This document shows, one piece after another, positions 44,338 to 57,799 of a stretch of DNA of 64,000 bases (position 1 is the first letter of the stretch; each line of letters starts with the position of its first letter). Source of the stretch: Cryphonectria parasitica EP155 (Eukaryota > Ascomycota > Sordariomycetes > Diaporthales > Cryphonectriaceae); assembly GCF_011745365.1 (NCBI RefSeq), contig NW_024468915.1, forward strand, positions 3,016,653 through 3,080,652, read 5' to 3'. Both the position numbers and the translations under genes were made by a program. The notes beneath the pieces were generated by a model, which saw only the letters and a list, made by a program, of their open reading frames with translations, searched no databases and was not told the DNA's origin.

Positions 44338-47300
44338 GACGAGGGCTGCGTTGGGTGTAGACTTGGAAGGTTTGTGGTATGATGCTGTAGTATGTTGTTG
44401 ACTTGTCTTGGGCGGCGGGGTGCGTATGCTGATCGTCAAGGATCTGCAATGGGCTCTTGAGGTTGTCATCGGGAAGCCGGTATTAGGACGTGTGTGTATA
44501 CGAAAACCCCTACGATGAATGTCGTGACAAGAACTGCAATGCTGGATATGGTGGGCGTGTAGAGGGAGAGGACTGCGCAAGGTTCGATGAACGGTATTAT
44601 GATTTGACACTTCAGAAGCGCAATGACCGCGCTTGTGTTTCTTATGCTGGTGGTGATGGCGTCGATGTTGCTTGTTTCTGATTTGAGTGCTTGAGCGGTT
44701 GACGATAGTAGACACGAGAGGAGACGGAGAGAGAGGGGAAGATGAGAGAAGGGAGAAAGAGGACTTTGTAATGTCTTTTGCTGGTCGTGGATGGGTGAGG
44801 TTGCATCTCATAAAAGAATATGATGGTGGTGGTAGTGGTGAGCCCCTGGATGTGACGGTATTTGTGCCACAGTATGGAAGACCAAGTGCACGAGTAATTT
44901 CCCAGGGGAGATTAATACGATAGTTGACCACGACCTTCAGCCTACGTCGTCGCCAAGTAAAATGGCAAGAGGACCGCAGACAATCTCAGGCTGGTCGTTT
45001 TTGGTGTCGTATCGAAATTTGTCCCGTAAACAGGTTCAAGATCCGATGGCGAAATCCACAGTCTACCATGAGAGCGGCACCAGGACCACCAAAGGAATTT
45101 GGAACACTGCCAGCTGGCGATGCAGAAGAGGAGGGCCCAATAGTATGCCCGAATAAGGTGTAATTAAGAGGTGGAGGTGGGGGGACGACACACTCCCTCG
45201 TCCCTCTTCCTTTAGCGCGTGGGGCAAAATAGGGAGCTCCTTTGCGGGCGGTGAGTCTATCTGTCGCAGTTGTTATAGATCGCGGTTGCGGTATGGTGTA
45301 TTTGTACGGATGCTCTAAAGACGGCTCTTTCTTCTTCCTCGTTCGTCTGCGTAGGTCGTCCACTTGTCGTGGTAAAAATCGAGGGTGACAAGAGTGTTTG
45401 GAGATGAAACTGACTCGTGCCGTGGAGACGTAAAGTCCAGAACGGATGCATGAGGTATTTATACAGGCTAGGGTCAATATTTGGCGACAGATATCGTGAT
45501 TGTTGCGTGGTCGTATGCCGGGAGCTGCCGATACGTTCGAGAGGGTTTCATTCGCCCACCCGCTTCCGCATCCGGAAACCTTATCTGAGGCTGCTGAATT
45601 CCAGTTGGGCAGTCTAATTTGAAGCAGAAGAAGATCTCAGAGGTATCATTGGTGAAATGACTTCCCTCCTAAGCAGGAAACGGTCAACAAAAACAAGTTG
45701 TGAGAAATAGCATACTATACTATATCTCCGCTGTGGAGGACAGCGTTGAATCTAGGTGAATTTTCTTTCTTTCAATCATCAATACCTTGTTCATGCCCCC
45801 CCTCCTGATAACCTGTGACGTCGCTAACCAAGTCCGTACTCTGGTACTCTGGTACGTCTTTTACGCCTGCTTTGACGATTTGTTGAGTGTACTATATGTC
45901 CCTGTCAGTAACCACGGAAGTATCCGTGTACCGATTGTTTTAATTTGCTACATGGTTGTTTACTAGACTTGGCTAAGATTTTCACTTGCTCTCACTTTCA
46001 CTTCTGAAGGAGGGAGGTGATCACAGTGTATACACGCCTGAGATCGGAACTGTTGAGAGGAACTTACAAGTGAGACGAGAGAAAACCGGTCACATCAGGC
46101 ACCAACACCATCACGTCGATTTTACGTCATGTTACGAACGTCAGGAGAGGACAAAAGGTACCGACTACGCTAGTTAAGGACAGAGTCTGAGAGTGTATGA
46201 GTGGGCGCAGAAAACGGCCTGGCCTGGCCAGCCTAGCATAGCCTCTGAAGGACTGTGCCTTTTCTACTAAAGTACTTGTCTGGCAGTCTAGTAACAATAC
46301 TATGATATTAGCTACGACGATGATGAGGGCTGAACGAACCCGCCCTTTCCGCCTCCAAGCTGTGGAATGCTGAATGCTGTCTGTACGTGGAATGCGCCAG
46401 AACAAGGTCCGAGTGACACTTTCCCAAGTCCTGTTCCTGTGCAAGCTCATCAGCTGGTCCAACTCAGTGAAACAAACAAAACAAAACCCTGCCACCCTGC
46501 CAGATCTCTGCAGGTGAACCGCTGCCCGGAGCGAAGGCTACGGGCCCCGATCCGATCAAGTGCTGATGCCGCCACCTCGACTCGATCGGCACTGGATTTT
46601 TAGGAAATGGATCGTCCCAGCGGTGGCCTGCCAGCCCCGTCAATCCGAGTCGATCATAGTAAAACAAGAGGTGAGGACTCCAGCGGGCATCAAATCAGTT
46701 CCAAGAAGTATGGGACGTCCTGTACTTGGAAACGGCCCACATCAGCCAGAACCAGCCAATCGTGGCAAATAGTGATGCACTCACTCGTGACTGCGAATCC
46801 TTCATCTTCTTACATGAAACCTTCTCCCTGCGTGTTTATACGTCGCACACAGGTGCATGCCATCCAATGCTGGATTCTCGTCCTCTATCGAATACATACT
46901 GTATACACTGTCGTACCACACCGAAGCACCGAGAAAGCAGCTATGGTAACATGGTTCGTTCACTTGCCTCCCCTATGCCACCCAGTCGCTTACTGTGTAG
47001 GCACTCCAGGCACATGGGGCACCGCAGGTGTACAAGTCGTCTACAAGTAGGTCCCTAGTGTCAAGCGGGTCACTAATATTAGTCCCCTGTTTGTTTAGCT
47101 GATCGCAGCCTTATGTACGATCGTTTTGGCGCTGTGCCTAGTCGTGAAATTCTATTTTTTCTCCCTCTCTAACTTGTTTCTGCTTTCATCCAGGCCTTCA
47201 TCAGGGCGGCACGGCGCTATTATCATTCGTTCGCAGACTGGGATGTGGCGCTGTGTCACCCCTGTATTCGACGGCCACTTGGCCATCAAAGAAGCCTGGC

Positions 47301-49657
47301 ATTGCTTCCCATGCCGCTTTTCAGGTTAACAATGGAGGGGCTTATCACGTCATAATTACTAGAAGTAAGTAATTGACGAGTCTATAATGTTAACCAAATT
47401 TAGGCGCGATGCTGCGATGTGTATTTTCCTTTACTTTTCTCTTTGATTTTCTTCCTTGACTGCTTCAGTTTCACGGCACCATGCCTCGAACAGGATGCTT
47501 CTTGGCTTAGCACCTCGAGCTATGCTTATAGCTAACGATAGCTTGGGCTTAATCTTTTAACCCCTTGGTGCGCTTATACGTGTGTCAGACGTTACTTCAA
47601 CCGAAAACTCATCATCTGCACCCTGGTGACAGTCCAGACACTCTATGATCGTCGACATTACCTGTCATAAGAGATCTCAGTATCCAAGAGTTGATTTTCC
47701 TGACCCATCGATTTTCCACGGACGAAGGACTGCTACACATAATTACATGCCAGAATGAAGATCGACAAGTCTCAGGCGACGCTCCAGTACTACTCCGAGA
47801 GTACTTCAGACTGCAACGACTTCTTCACCTTAGAATGACTCTCGATGTCGGGCTAGATTATTGTGCTGGGGGATCCCAATCTTGATAGCGTGCAAAGGCA
47901 TTCATGGATGTATCGTTGAATACTTAATATGTGCATTCTTGAAGTGCTTTTGCTTTCTTCGGTCTCTCTTCCGCTTTACAAGTGTTGGGATCATGGCATT
48001 CCCATGTCGCGGCATACAATCATCGTGCTGCTGACGACAGCTGAGTCCGCTCTCAGCTAACGCGTCGATATGCTTTTAAATCGCTTGCGATTCTACAATT
48101 AATTTGTTGGTATCAGTTCTTCGGATGGCACTTCTGGCTTTTCTTCGTGGATTCGACTCAGACAATTAACCTCATGCTTGACTGTGTCATGTTAGTGTCA
48201 ATGGGAGCTCACAATGTTCAAAAGCGGCGATCTCTGACTCGGCCATCGCTGCATCTGGCGCTGTGTACACTAGATATTTACTATCTAAGCCCGCGTCTAG
48301 TATTATTTTCTGTAATTCCTATCGTGTCTGACGTGACGTGTTGAGAGGTAATGGGAAGTGGTGATGAACTTCGGCGGTAAAGATCTTTGTCCTGCCCGTT
48401 TTCTACTACATTTCGCTAAACTTCTTAAACCTACCGTAGAATTCACTGATAGCGGAATCGATTGTTACAATATTCTCGCTACCCATCTTGGTATCTTGTG
48501 GCTAGTAGACAACATGTATAAGGTTTTCTTTAAATAAGAGAGCGTTATGTTAGACGCTTTCATATTGTCTGGGATTGTGATCAGCCAGTGGCTTAGTCGG
48601 CTGATGCTTTGAATGTGAATTAATTACGCGTTGACCGCCTCAGAGATTAGATTGATGATTACCTGCACGTATTTGATAGTATGTCAAAGCCTCAAGCTCA
48701 CATGATGAAGTAGTCTTGCGTCAGGACCCTAGGTCTAGACCTTTGAAGAACATTTGACCAGCAGGCTCTGGGAATGAGAATGACGATTAGGATCTGGGAC
48801 GAGTTTATTCTTGAAGGCATAGCCTTCTAGAGGTCAAGAGCAGAATCAACTTCTTCTCACCGGTTACATAGTAAGCTGTAGTTTAAGTTGTCTTATTGTG
48901 AGATCTTCATTCTTCGATTCTCGTCGAAAACATAGTGTTCGGCCGTCACGTGCACCACATAATTAGTACTCGACCATCTACATAATCTCAGGTGTTGAGT
49001 TGGGTAAGTATAAGGCCAAGTAGGCGGATATTCAAAGACAATGAAAACACAAGAAATGAACGTTGGTATCATTAGAGTGTCACCTACCTTGGCGTCTTAA
49101 TTATACTGCCCAAGTTCACTACTTAAGTACTTGTAGTATGCAGTGCTCAGACTGTAAGCACTTACTTCCTGTACCGTGCACACTCCATTTCTGCGCGTAG
49201 GGGACCTCGATGGATCACTACATGTCAACTAATTACATGGCATATCAGTTGTTAAACTGATCAATGGCTCTCACATGTGATGAAGTTTCAAACTCAAAAC
49301 TTCATGGCTATGTCGCTTTTAAAAACTTTCTTTCTTCTTTTCAATCTTTTTTTCTTTCTTCCCTTTCTTCATCATCATCATTTTTCCTCTCCGAGATCAA
49401 TCCACACGGAGAGATGGTTTGACCGCTTACGCCCGGAATTCACAGCGTTGCGTATTGGCGACAGCGTGTTTGCGTGGCCCTTGGCCCAATCGGAGTCTCC
49501 AACCTTGGCATTATCAGTTTGCATGCGTGGCCCCCCGCTAACACCACACCACATAAGAATCCAGCTCTTGCTCTCCATTTCAGACATATTGAACCTACAG
49601 CACTTGAGCCTGAGCCCAGTAAAAAGGCCAAAATTGCACAGAGGCATCACAAGAGAC
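44338..49657. other. Gene-poor stretch of about 5.3 kb
   Basis: The only long frame is 44986-45477 (minus), which lacks any domain and looks accidental. From about 45640 to 49270 the sequence is slightly AT-richer and featureless to the eye, without the TpA excess of RIP. The polypyrimidine tract at 49320-49390 is probably the transcription start region of the following peptidase gene. Confidence 0.4.
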
Positions 49658-52257
49658 ATGAGATTCTCGACGAGGTTCACGCCGGAGGTCCTTATCGAGG
49701 CCCCTCGTCGGGGTCCGGCCGTCGCCAATCCAGATGGCACAAAAGCTCTCTTTACTTGCTCAACCCACACAATCGGGGGTGAGACCGTCAAGGAAATAAA
49801 GGTTCTTGACATACATACAGGATCATCACAGCTTCTCACAGCTAGCAACAAGGCACATGACGCAGCCTGGCTCGATACGAGTTCGGTCGCCTACCTTCAA
49901 TCTGCAGAGAAGGGCAGCACGGAATTGAGGGTTGCAAAGCTGCAAGACAATGAGAGAGGTGGTGTTTCGGGTCAAGACTCGGCTGTCATCGCCACATTCC
50001 CTGGCCCAGTCCTGAACCTGAAGCTGAGGGCATTGGACGATGACAGCGTGGCTGTTGCGTTGGTCGGCAGAGTCGACTCTAGTGGGCAGTTGTTCAACGA
50101 AGAGACCGAGGAGAGAACAAGCTCAGTGAGAGTATACAACGATTTCAATGTTCGCTTAGTAAGTTGGGAATTAATTTTGTATGTCTTTAACTGATTTTCC
50201 CGATACTTACTTTTTCATGTCAGTGGGACAAGTACCTGAAGCCGCAGAAGTACACGATCTGGTACTCTCGCCTGGTCAGAACTTCAACACCACTACGCGC
50301 TCAACGTGACGATGCACAGCTGACTTCACCATGGGTAATGGACGGCTCATTGAGAAATCTACTCCCCCATAACCCAGAGATGGAGGCCCCGTTCGGCATG
50401 GATGACGGCCTAGGCGACTCCATGAGCTCTTTCGACCTGGCTGAACGAGGAATTATCTTCACAGCATGTGACCCGCAGAATCGGAACCCGCTGTACAGAG
50501 TGACGACGAAGGTCTACATTGTCCATCTCAACTCGTGGTCAGCTCATGATTCACCAACAGTACCCAAGGAGGTCCCGGTTTTTGGAGACGAGTCAAGAGG
50601 GACCTGTTCCAACCCTCGCTTCAGCCGAGATGGGCGGATGGTCGCATTCCTCAAGAGGCCAGCTGAGAGATATGAAGACAACAGACTGTACCTCGCAGAA
50701 CTCGAACAGGGTCACAGCGATGGGACGCAAGGGGCACGCTCTGCGACTGCCATCAACGTCTGGACCATGGTGACAGGGACGAAGTGGGAACTTGTGCCGG
50801 ATAGCTTTGAGTTCTCCGGCGACGGGCACTCCTTGTTCCTCACTGCGCAAGATCACGGCCAAGTCGCGCTGTATCGGCTGAGCTTGCAGCCCAACGCAGT
50901 GCCGCAGATAGTGCTCAGAAACGGGTCCGTGTCGAGGTTTCAGTCACTGGCCGACGGATCCCCGGAGAAGCTCCTCGTGACGACAACTACTTTTGTGGAA
51001 ACTTCGCTCTATCAAATTGTCGACGGGTCTGGCAGGTCTGAGGTCAAAGTCGTATCGTCAGCTTCGCAGAACGGTGCTAAACTAGGTCTGTCCCCTGAGC
51101 AGATTGGAGAAATCTACTTTCAAGGCGCTGGTGACTACTTCGTGCAGGCGTGGGTCATCAAGCCTCGCAACTTCGATACGTCCAGGAAATATCCTCTCTG
51201 CCTCCATGTTCATGGCGGTCCTGCCTCCGCTTGGAATAACGGATGGAGCACCAGAGTATGCCTCAGACCCGTGTCTTTCAATGACTTATATATATCTCGT
51301 GGGAAAATGCTTGTAGCTGACTTAATCAATTTGCAGTGGAATCCGGCGGTCTGGGCTGAGCAGGGCTACATTGTAGTCGCCCCGAACATCACAGGTTCGA
51401 TCGGGTTTGGGCTTGAACATACTGAAAGTAAGTCTTTGCCTCGGCAATGGTGATCCAACCCATCTCTCTATTAGATGATCCATTTCTGACTCATACCTAT
51501 TGGCAGGAGTATTCGGCTCATGGGGAGGAAGTCCGTATGAGGATCTTGAGAAGTGTGTGGAGCATATCAGCGACATGCCCAATCTTGATCTTGACAACGC
51601 CGTCGCGGCAGGTGGAAGTACGTACTTCTTGAAACGAACTGCATACTTACTGATCCTCGTCATGACACGATGAACTCGGACGAGCTGTGTTTGTATTGGT
51701 TGCAACTCGCTGACGGGCTACTTTGAACATAGGCTATGGCGGATACATGATGCTGTGGCTTCAGGGCCAGAGTTTAGGACGAAAGGTGAGGGTTAAGTTT
51801 TCCACTTGAACAGGACAAGTATGAAGCTAACACAGATACGCAATTCGTCAAGTTCAAAGCTCTTGTCTGCCATGATGGCATCTTCCACCTCCCGAGCTTC
51901 CTCCTTGAGAGTGACGTGAATATTGGCACAGAGGACTTCAGGGGCACCCCTTACATCTGGAACAACATCGCGGAGCTGGACAAATGGAATCCTGCGCGTC
52001 CAGACCTCTTGAGAAAATGGAAAACGCCAATGCTCGTCGTGCACTCTGACCTGGACTTTCGCTGTCCCGTCACCGAGGGCATAGCTGCATTCAACACTTG
52101 CCAGGCGCTCGGTATCCCCAGCCGCTTCATCAACTTTCCGGACGAGAATCACTTTGTTTTGAAGGAGGAAAATTCTCTTCAATGGCACCGGGAAATACTT
52201 GCGTGGATCAACCACTATTCTGGAGTTTCCAACGGAACAGACAATTTCGCGAAGTAA
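49658..52257 (+). CDS. S9 family serine peptidase (dipeptidyl-peptidase V-like)
   Basis: Six exons (49658-50158, 50224-51255, 51337-51427, 51507-51617, 51733-51785, 51853-52257) give about 730 residues, normal for this family. The N-terminal two thirds is beta-propeller-like. The C-terminal alpha/beta-hydrolase domain has the oxyanion segment LHVHGGPASAWN, the nucleophile motif AGGSYGGYM (Ser about 579, its AGC codon split A/GC by the intron at 51618), the acid in HSDLDFRCP (Asp about 664) and His about 696 in DENHF. Members remove dipeptides from the N-termini of peptides. From this start there is no signal peptide, so the product may be cytosolic; the frame is open back to 49277, but that stretch is a polypyrimidine tract and probably leader. 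For the last intron the first AG after the branch site would shift the frame, so the next AG (51852) is used. Confidence 0.83.
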
Positions 52258-54054
52258 AACTTCCCCGGACAGACACCTGGCAGGCCTGTTGTACTGTCTA
52301 CCAGCCGCAGCAGTACGAACCGATGACCCTCCTTGAGCTGAACCGATGGAGTCTTGCCACCCGAGCCTGATTTGATCATTGATTAGATCTTTTCGACGCC
52401 GCATTACGAATTACATTGCATGTTTGCATTGTGAGGAAAACAGGCAACCCCATCTTGGCCGGCACATGTCATCATCCATCGATCTTTCATGTCCAAGTAA
52501 TCACAAAATCGGCCTTGGATCGTCCGTGATCTCGCAGCTATGCGTTGGGGCGTCCATGAAGACATCTTTCAGGATTATTCTGCCGGCCAGATCCAAACTT
52601 TCATGGTGTGGTTTCAAGTGAATATCCAGTTGCAGGGTGCAAGTCCAGGCACGGCTCCAGGGGGAAAGAGGGGATGGGACTCATTGATAGGATATATAAT
52701 AACCATGGTAGCGTGTTGTGGGGAAGTTGACGGTAATTTATTTCGGACCATAAACCCTCCTATGTACAACTTTTGGTTCAAGCCCTGCGCAGTGACCGTG
52801 TGTCCTGTGATACCGCTTTAGGTCGTAGATCGGTAGATCCGGGCTTAGATTCAATCTACTATGGTTGTAGATCCATGGTGAAGGTTTCCGCCGTGGTATT
52901 TCCGCCATACATCACGGTAGTATTGGTTTCTACCCCCCGCCCGAGATCCAAGAACACGTTTGGTTTCTCGAAACATCGAAAGGCAGCAGGTCATCCGATT
53001 GACAAGGGAAGCCAGCTCTTGTGAGTTAGTCTGTCTCTCCAGTTCCGCTCGTAGCGAGGATCAGGGTGTCTCTAGTGAGTGCGGGAATGAAATAGGGCGT
53101 GTTTCATGTGTACTGCATAAACGAGCAGGACTTTGACCCGCAATATTAATCCACCACAATAACGCCATTCGTGGAGAATGGCTTCACCGTGCCATAAATC
53201 CTTCGCTTGGAAACAACATGCATCTGCAGTCTACTCGCAACCGCGCTTACGAGGGCGGCTGAATTGCCCTTTTCAGTCCGCCATCGTAAATGAAGGGGCA
53301 TCATTTCTCAACACAAGGAGCCGCCCCTGAATATTCACTCCTATGTTTTTGGCACAAGAAGCCCCATGCTTCTTCTCGTGTGGACATGACGGCCAGCCAG
53401 TGCAGCCGCCCAGTCGAAGGATCTGAAGAGCTCTCAGGTCGATAGATGAGAGGGATGAACTACAGCAACCAGGTCATCGAGAAAGCGCATATCACTTCGC
53501 CGCGAACCGGAACTTACAGGAGAAGCATAATTAAGTAGATGAATTTTTATGTCAGTACTTGTATTTTATCCAAGGAGGTATAATCATCATACCATTGTAC
53601 ATACATAGTAGCAGCAGAAGTATGTACCCACTGAAGAGTTTACTGGTACCAGCCCTGGTATTCCCGTGTTCATCCTGATCCGCAATAACCTCCTTGCCTT
53701 TTTTTTTCTTCATATGGGTGCCCCTGGCAAGTCCTTACCACCCCCCTCCTAATCATGAAACGAACCACAATCTATTCAAAAAGGCTGGACAGCCGCAACG
53801 ATGAGTGTCCCTCTTCTGACCTCGTCGAGATTTCTCAATTCAGGTTTGCTTTGGAACAAGTCCTGTGTGGTTCATTCTTTTTCTGTCGCTCTTTAGCAGG
53901 CTGTGCACTGCCTTTTCTCCTTCATAACTTGCTCTGCTTAGGTACACTCAAGCCATTCTCTTTTTCTGAGAAAGCCAAAAGGAACAGCCGACCAAATATT
54001 CATTTTCTACTTTGATACTTTCCTTTTTGAAACAAATACAAACACACCAAAGCC
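52258..54054. other. Spacer and promoter of the rhamnogalacturonase gene
   Basis: About 1.8 kb with no recognisable gene. CT-rich sequence lies just upstream of 54055. Nothing repetitive was noticed. Confidence 0.45.
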
Positions 54055-55891
54055 ATGGCTCCTCGTCTTCTCACAACTGGCCTGCTGGCCACAGTCAGCT
54101 ACATCCTCCCGGTGTCGGCTCAGCTGTCTGGAACGGTTGGACCGACCACGTCCACCTCGGCCAAGGCTGCCACCAAGGTGTGCAACATTATGGACTACGG
54201 TGGTGTGGCGGACGCGACGACAGACAACAGTGCCGCCATCACCTCGGCCTGGACCGACTGTGCCTCTGGTGGTGAGGTCCTCATCCCGGCTGGTGATTAT
54301 GGCCTGGAGACCTGGGTCACCTTGAGCGGAGGCTCGGGCGTGTCCATTAATCTGGAGGGCATCATCTACCGCACGGGTACCGCTGACGGCAACATGATTG
54401 GGATTGAGGACAGCACGGATATTGAGATCTACTCTGCCACGTCGGCCGGTGCCATCCAGGGCTATGGCTATGAGTTCCACAAGGACGGAGAGTACGGTGC
54501 TCGTCTCATGCGGTGCACCAAGTGTGTCGACTTTAGCATCCACGATATCATCCTCGTGGATGCCCCCCAGTTCCATCTTTCTCTGGACACCTGCAGCAAT
54601 GGAGAGGTGTACAACATGATCATCCACGGAGGATACGAGGGAGGCCTGGACGGTATTGATGTCTGGGGCAGCAACATCTGGGTTCACGACATCGAGGTCT
54701 CGAACAAGGATGAGTGTGAGTTATAGAATGATTCTTTTTCTTCTTTTCTTTTCTCTTCTTCCTGTTGTTAAGATGGGAGGCCACATGGTTGCTAACCTAA
54801 GCTCTCTTTCTCTCGTCAAAGGCGTCACGGTCAAGGACCCGTCCAACAACCTCCTCATCGAACAGGTGCACTGCAACTGGTCTGGAGGCTGCGCCATGGG
54901 CTCCCTCGCCTCTGGCATTGACATCTCCGACATTGAGTACAACTACATCTACACCCACGACTCGAACCAGATGTATATGATCAAGTCCAACGGCGGCAAC
55001 GGAACCGTCAAGAACCTCGCCTTCAACAACTTCATGGGCCACTCCAACGCCTACACCCTGGACTTTGACACCGCCTGGAGCAGCATGGACGTCGTGGCAG
55101 GCGACGGCATCGACTACTCCAACATCACCTTCAGCGGCTGGACCGGTACCTGCGCTGATGGCGAGGAGAGAGGCCCCGTCAAGGTCAACTGCCCCGCGGA
55201 GGTGCCTTGCGATGATATCACCATCGAGGATTTCAACGTCTGGACCGACAGCGGCAGTGAGGTCCTCTACGGCTGCCAGAACGCCTACGGCACTGGAGCC
55301 TGCCTGGTTTCCGGAGATGCCAATGCCGCCTACACGACCACCCAGACCGTGACGACCGTTGCTTCTTACTCGTACACAACCAGTGAGTGACGCCTTCTGC
55401 CCCCCTTTCCCCCTTCCTTTCCCCAACAAGCTTTGCCCTGAACAAAGACTGACTGTCCTCTCTCTTTCTCTCCGGTAGTGGACAACGAGCTCTCCACCGG
55501 CTACGACATCTCGTCTTCCATCCCCATCCCAAGCATGCCTGCCTCTTTCTACCCTGGCAGGGCACCCATCTCGGCCATCCTGGCTGGGTCTTCCTCCGCA
55601 ACGACGGCTGCCGCTGAGGCCGTTGCTGCAGCCTCGACCACCGGTGCTGCTGCGGCTGCCACCGGTGGCAGCGCCCGCGCCAGCTCATCCGCCCCAGTGG
55701 CCACGTCCGCCGCCGCCAGCTCTACTTCGGTCGCCAGCTACACCGCTGCGGTTACCTCTGCTGCCCAGGCGAAGCCGTCGTCTGGTGGCCACAGTGGTCA
55801 CGGCCAGGGTGGCTGGGGTGGATTCTTCGGCAAGGGCAGCTTTGAGAAGGCTGGTGTCCCTGGCAAGAGGTCGGCCAAGCTTCGTTACTAG
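54055..55891 (+). CDS. Secreted endo-rhamnogalacturonase (GH28)
   Basis: Three exons (54055-54715, 54822-55382, 55479-55891) encode about 544 residues. A signal peptide ([22 protein letters not shown], cut near residue 22) precedes a right-handed beta-helix. [22 protein letters not shown] opens the domain. Family landmarks are [27 protein letters not shown], with the acidic residues of the active-site region, [14 protein letters not shown], and [15 protein letters not shown], all close to Aspergillus rhamnogalacturonan hydrolase A. The enzyme cleaves the galacturonate-rhamnose backbone of pectin RG-I outside the cell. After the catalytic domain, a Ser/Ala/Thr-rich tail of about 110 residues ends [15 protein letters not shown] and a basic terminus; no cellulose-binding module is evident. 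Such an enzyme suits a plant-associated or litter fungus. Confidence 0.9.
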
Positions 55892-56945
55892 GAGCTCGTC
55901 CGCGCGACATACCGCCAGGCAGGCGGTGGCATAGAGTAGATGATGGCGACAGTCTTCCTGATGTTGGATAAACCAGCAATTTCTTGTGCTGTATATACTA
56001 CTTTTCTCTCTTTCTTGTATAAGACACACGCTAGAAGCAGCTAGCGATTGTAATAAAAAGACTTCGAAATTGTCTCACCAACTGTATTGCGCAGCTCTTG
56101 GAACGTGTGCTCAAAGAACTGGCAGACACTCAGGAATGTGCCATCATTGACATATCAGCATTCTTGCACTAGTTTTCTGCTCGAGGGCTATCGAAACGTG
56201 ATGAACAACACTTTATTGTAATGTTTTGCCGTCTTGCTTTGAGCTTTTTCTGGCGGGACCTGGAAGCCGGAGTTGGAACGGTGAAGAGAGGAGAAAGAGC
56301 AACAGTTCAGAGATATCGAGGGCACGTAGCATCTGGGACAGGAGGCATGGAACAAGAAATGAAGTGCAACACTGTGCATTCTCAGAACGCGGAACATCAA
56401 ATTTATTTGTTTCCTGATCACAGCTGGAAGATGGCGTTCATCGAAGTAGCTTTGAGGCCATTGCTGAGTGGTCGGGTTGTAGCACTGTATTCCCGTAGTG
56501 TTATAGGGTTGCAGCGCTACAGTACTACTAAGCTGCTATGGTAGTAACTATCCGGAGCTGGAAGAACCCTCGGGCGCTAGCGGTTGATAACGGCCTCATC
56601 CCTGTCGAGTCTCTGCAAAGTAGGAGGAATCTTTGCAGGGGGCCCTTTCAGAAAATTTCCAGCCTGCGAAGTCCACCTGAGAGGAGTCGTTCTATCGCAA
56701 GATTGTCTCGACTTAGCATCTTCTTCTTTTACATCCAAACCACACGCAAACGCACACACACCTGCCTACCTCGTCACCTACAGCCCCTCACATATTGATC
56801 GGGGAAGATATCCTTGAAACAAAGAGGAGGACCTTTGATCAGGTGCATTCTTATTGGCTCCAGTCGCCAATCCCCGCAACCTCCCTCCAGCACATCAATC
56901 GACCCCAGCGTTGCTTAAGGCCCGCGACAACTTTCCCTCTTCAAG
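55892..56945. other. Spacer between rhamnogalacturonase and NHP2
   Basis: About 1.05 kb. Near 56468-56530 an imperfect inverted repeat (GTAGCACTGTA with TACAGTACTAC) resembles the GTAC/CTACAG-rich patches at 13560 and 60420-60610. No gene seen. Confidence 0.45.
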
Positions 56946-57799
56946 ATGGCGTCCGACAAGAAGGAGAAGAATGAGAAGAAGGAGAAGAAGGAGAAGAAGC
57001 ACAGCAGCGATGGAGTGACCAAGGTCAAGAAGGACAAGAAGGAGAAGAAGGCCGAGAAGGACAAGCTGAAGCAGAAGGTTGCCGACACCCTCGACAGGCA
57101 GCTGCAGGCAGATGCTGCTGCCGCCGCCGCATCAGATGACCATGACGACCACCCGGGCTCCGACCTCGAGGATATCAAGAACCCTGAGGTCGAGACCAAA
57201 ATGGTATACTTTGCCGTGCCATTAGCTGATGTCAAGGGCCACAAGAAGATCTACAAGACTATCAAGAAGGGTATGCTTGACCTCTCTTTTCCCCTTCTCC
57301 CTCCCTCCCCGAAATACGATTGCCTCTTTTTGTATGGGGCCCAAACAAATGAAGTAATACACCTTGCTGACGGTCCATACCTACAGCGCGGAAAGCAGGC
57401 GCCCTTCAGCGCGGTGTCAAGGAGGTCAACAAGGCTCTTAGGAAGACCCCCCTCAAGACCCCCTCCAGCGCAGACCAGATCCCCGGCATCGCCATCATCG
57501 CAGGGGACATCTCCCCCGACGAGGTCATCATGCACCTGCCCATCTACTGCGAGGAGCACAATGTCCCCTACCTCTTCGTCAAGTCTAGGCTCGAGCTGGG
57601 CAGCGCCGCCAAGACGAAGCGGCCCACCTCCGTCGTCTTCATCCAGGAGAAGGGCAAGGAGAGCAAGGCTGCCAAGAAGGCTGAGGCTGAGGACGAGGAC
57701 GAGGACGACGGTGCTAGCTACGCCGACGCCTACAAGGAGCTGTTGAAGCTTGCCCAGAAGGAGTACACCAAGCAGATGAAGGATGTTCTTCGGGGTTGA
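56946..57799 (+). CDS. nhp2: H/ACA ribonucleoprotein subunit Nhp2
   Basis: Two exons (56946-57270 and 57387-57799) encode about 245 residues. A Lys/Glu-rich N-terminus (KKEKNEKKEKKEKKH) leads into an L7Ae-type RNA-binding fold: VYFAVPLADVKGHKKIYKTIKK, ARKAGALQRGVKEVNKAL, GIAIIAGDISPDEVIMHLP and YCEEHNVPYLFVKSRLELG. Nhp2 binds the kink-turn-like part of H/ACA guide RNAs and works with Cbf5, Nop10 and Gar1 in pseudouridylation of rRNA in the nucleolus. The tail is acidic (EAEDEDEDDG) then helical. It is longer than yeast Nhp2 mainly because of the charged ends. The intron (57271-57386) is 116 bp with GTATGC and CTACAG borders. Confidence 0.93.

Noticed and set aside
44986..45477. 163-residue minus-strand open frame
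   Set aside because: Low-complexity Pro/Arg-rich sequence without domain or introns; likely accidental.
49277..49657. N-terminal extension of the S9 peptidase with a hydrophobic stretch
   Set aside because: The hydrophobic residues come from a polypyrimidine tract typical of fungal leaders; homology-like sequence begins at 49658.
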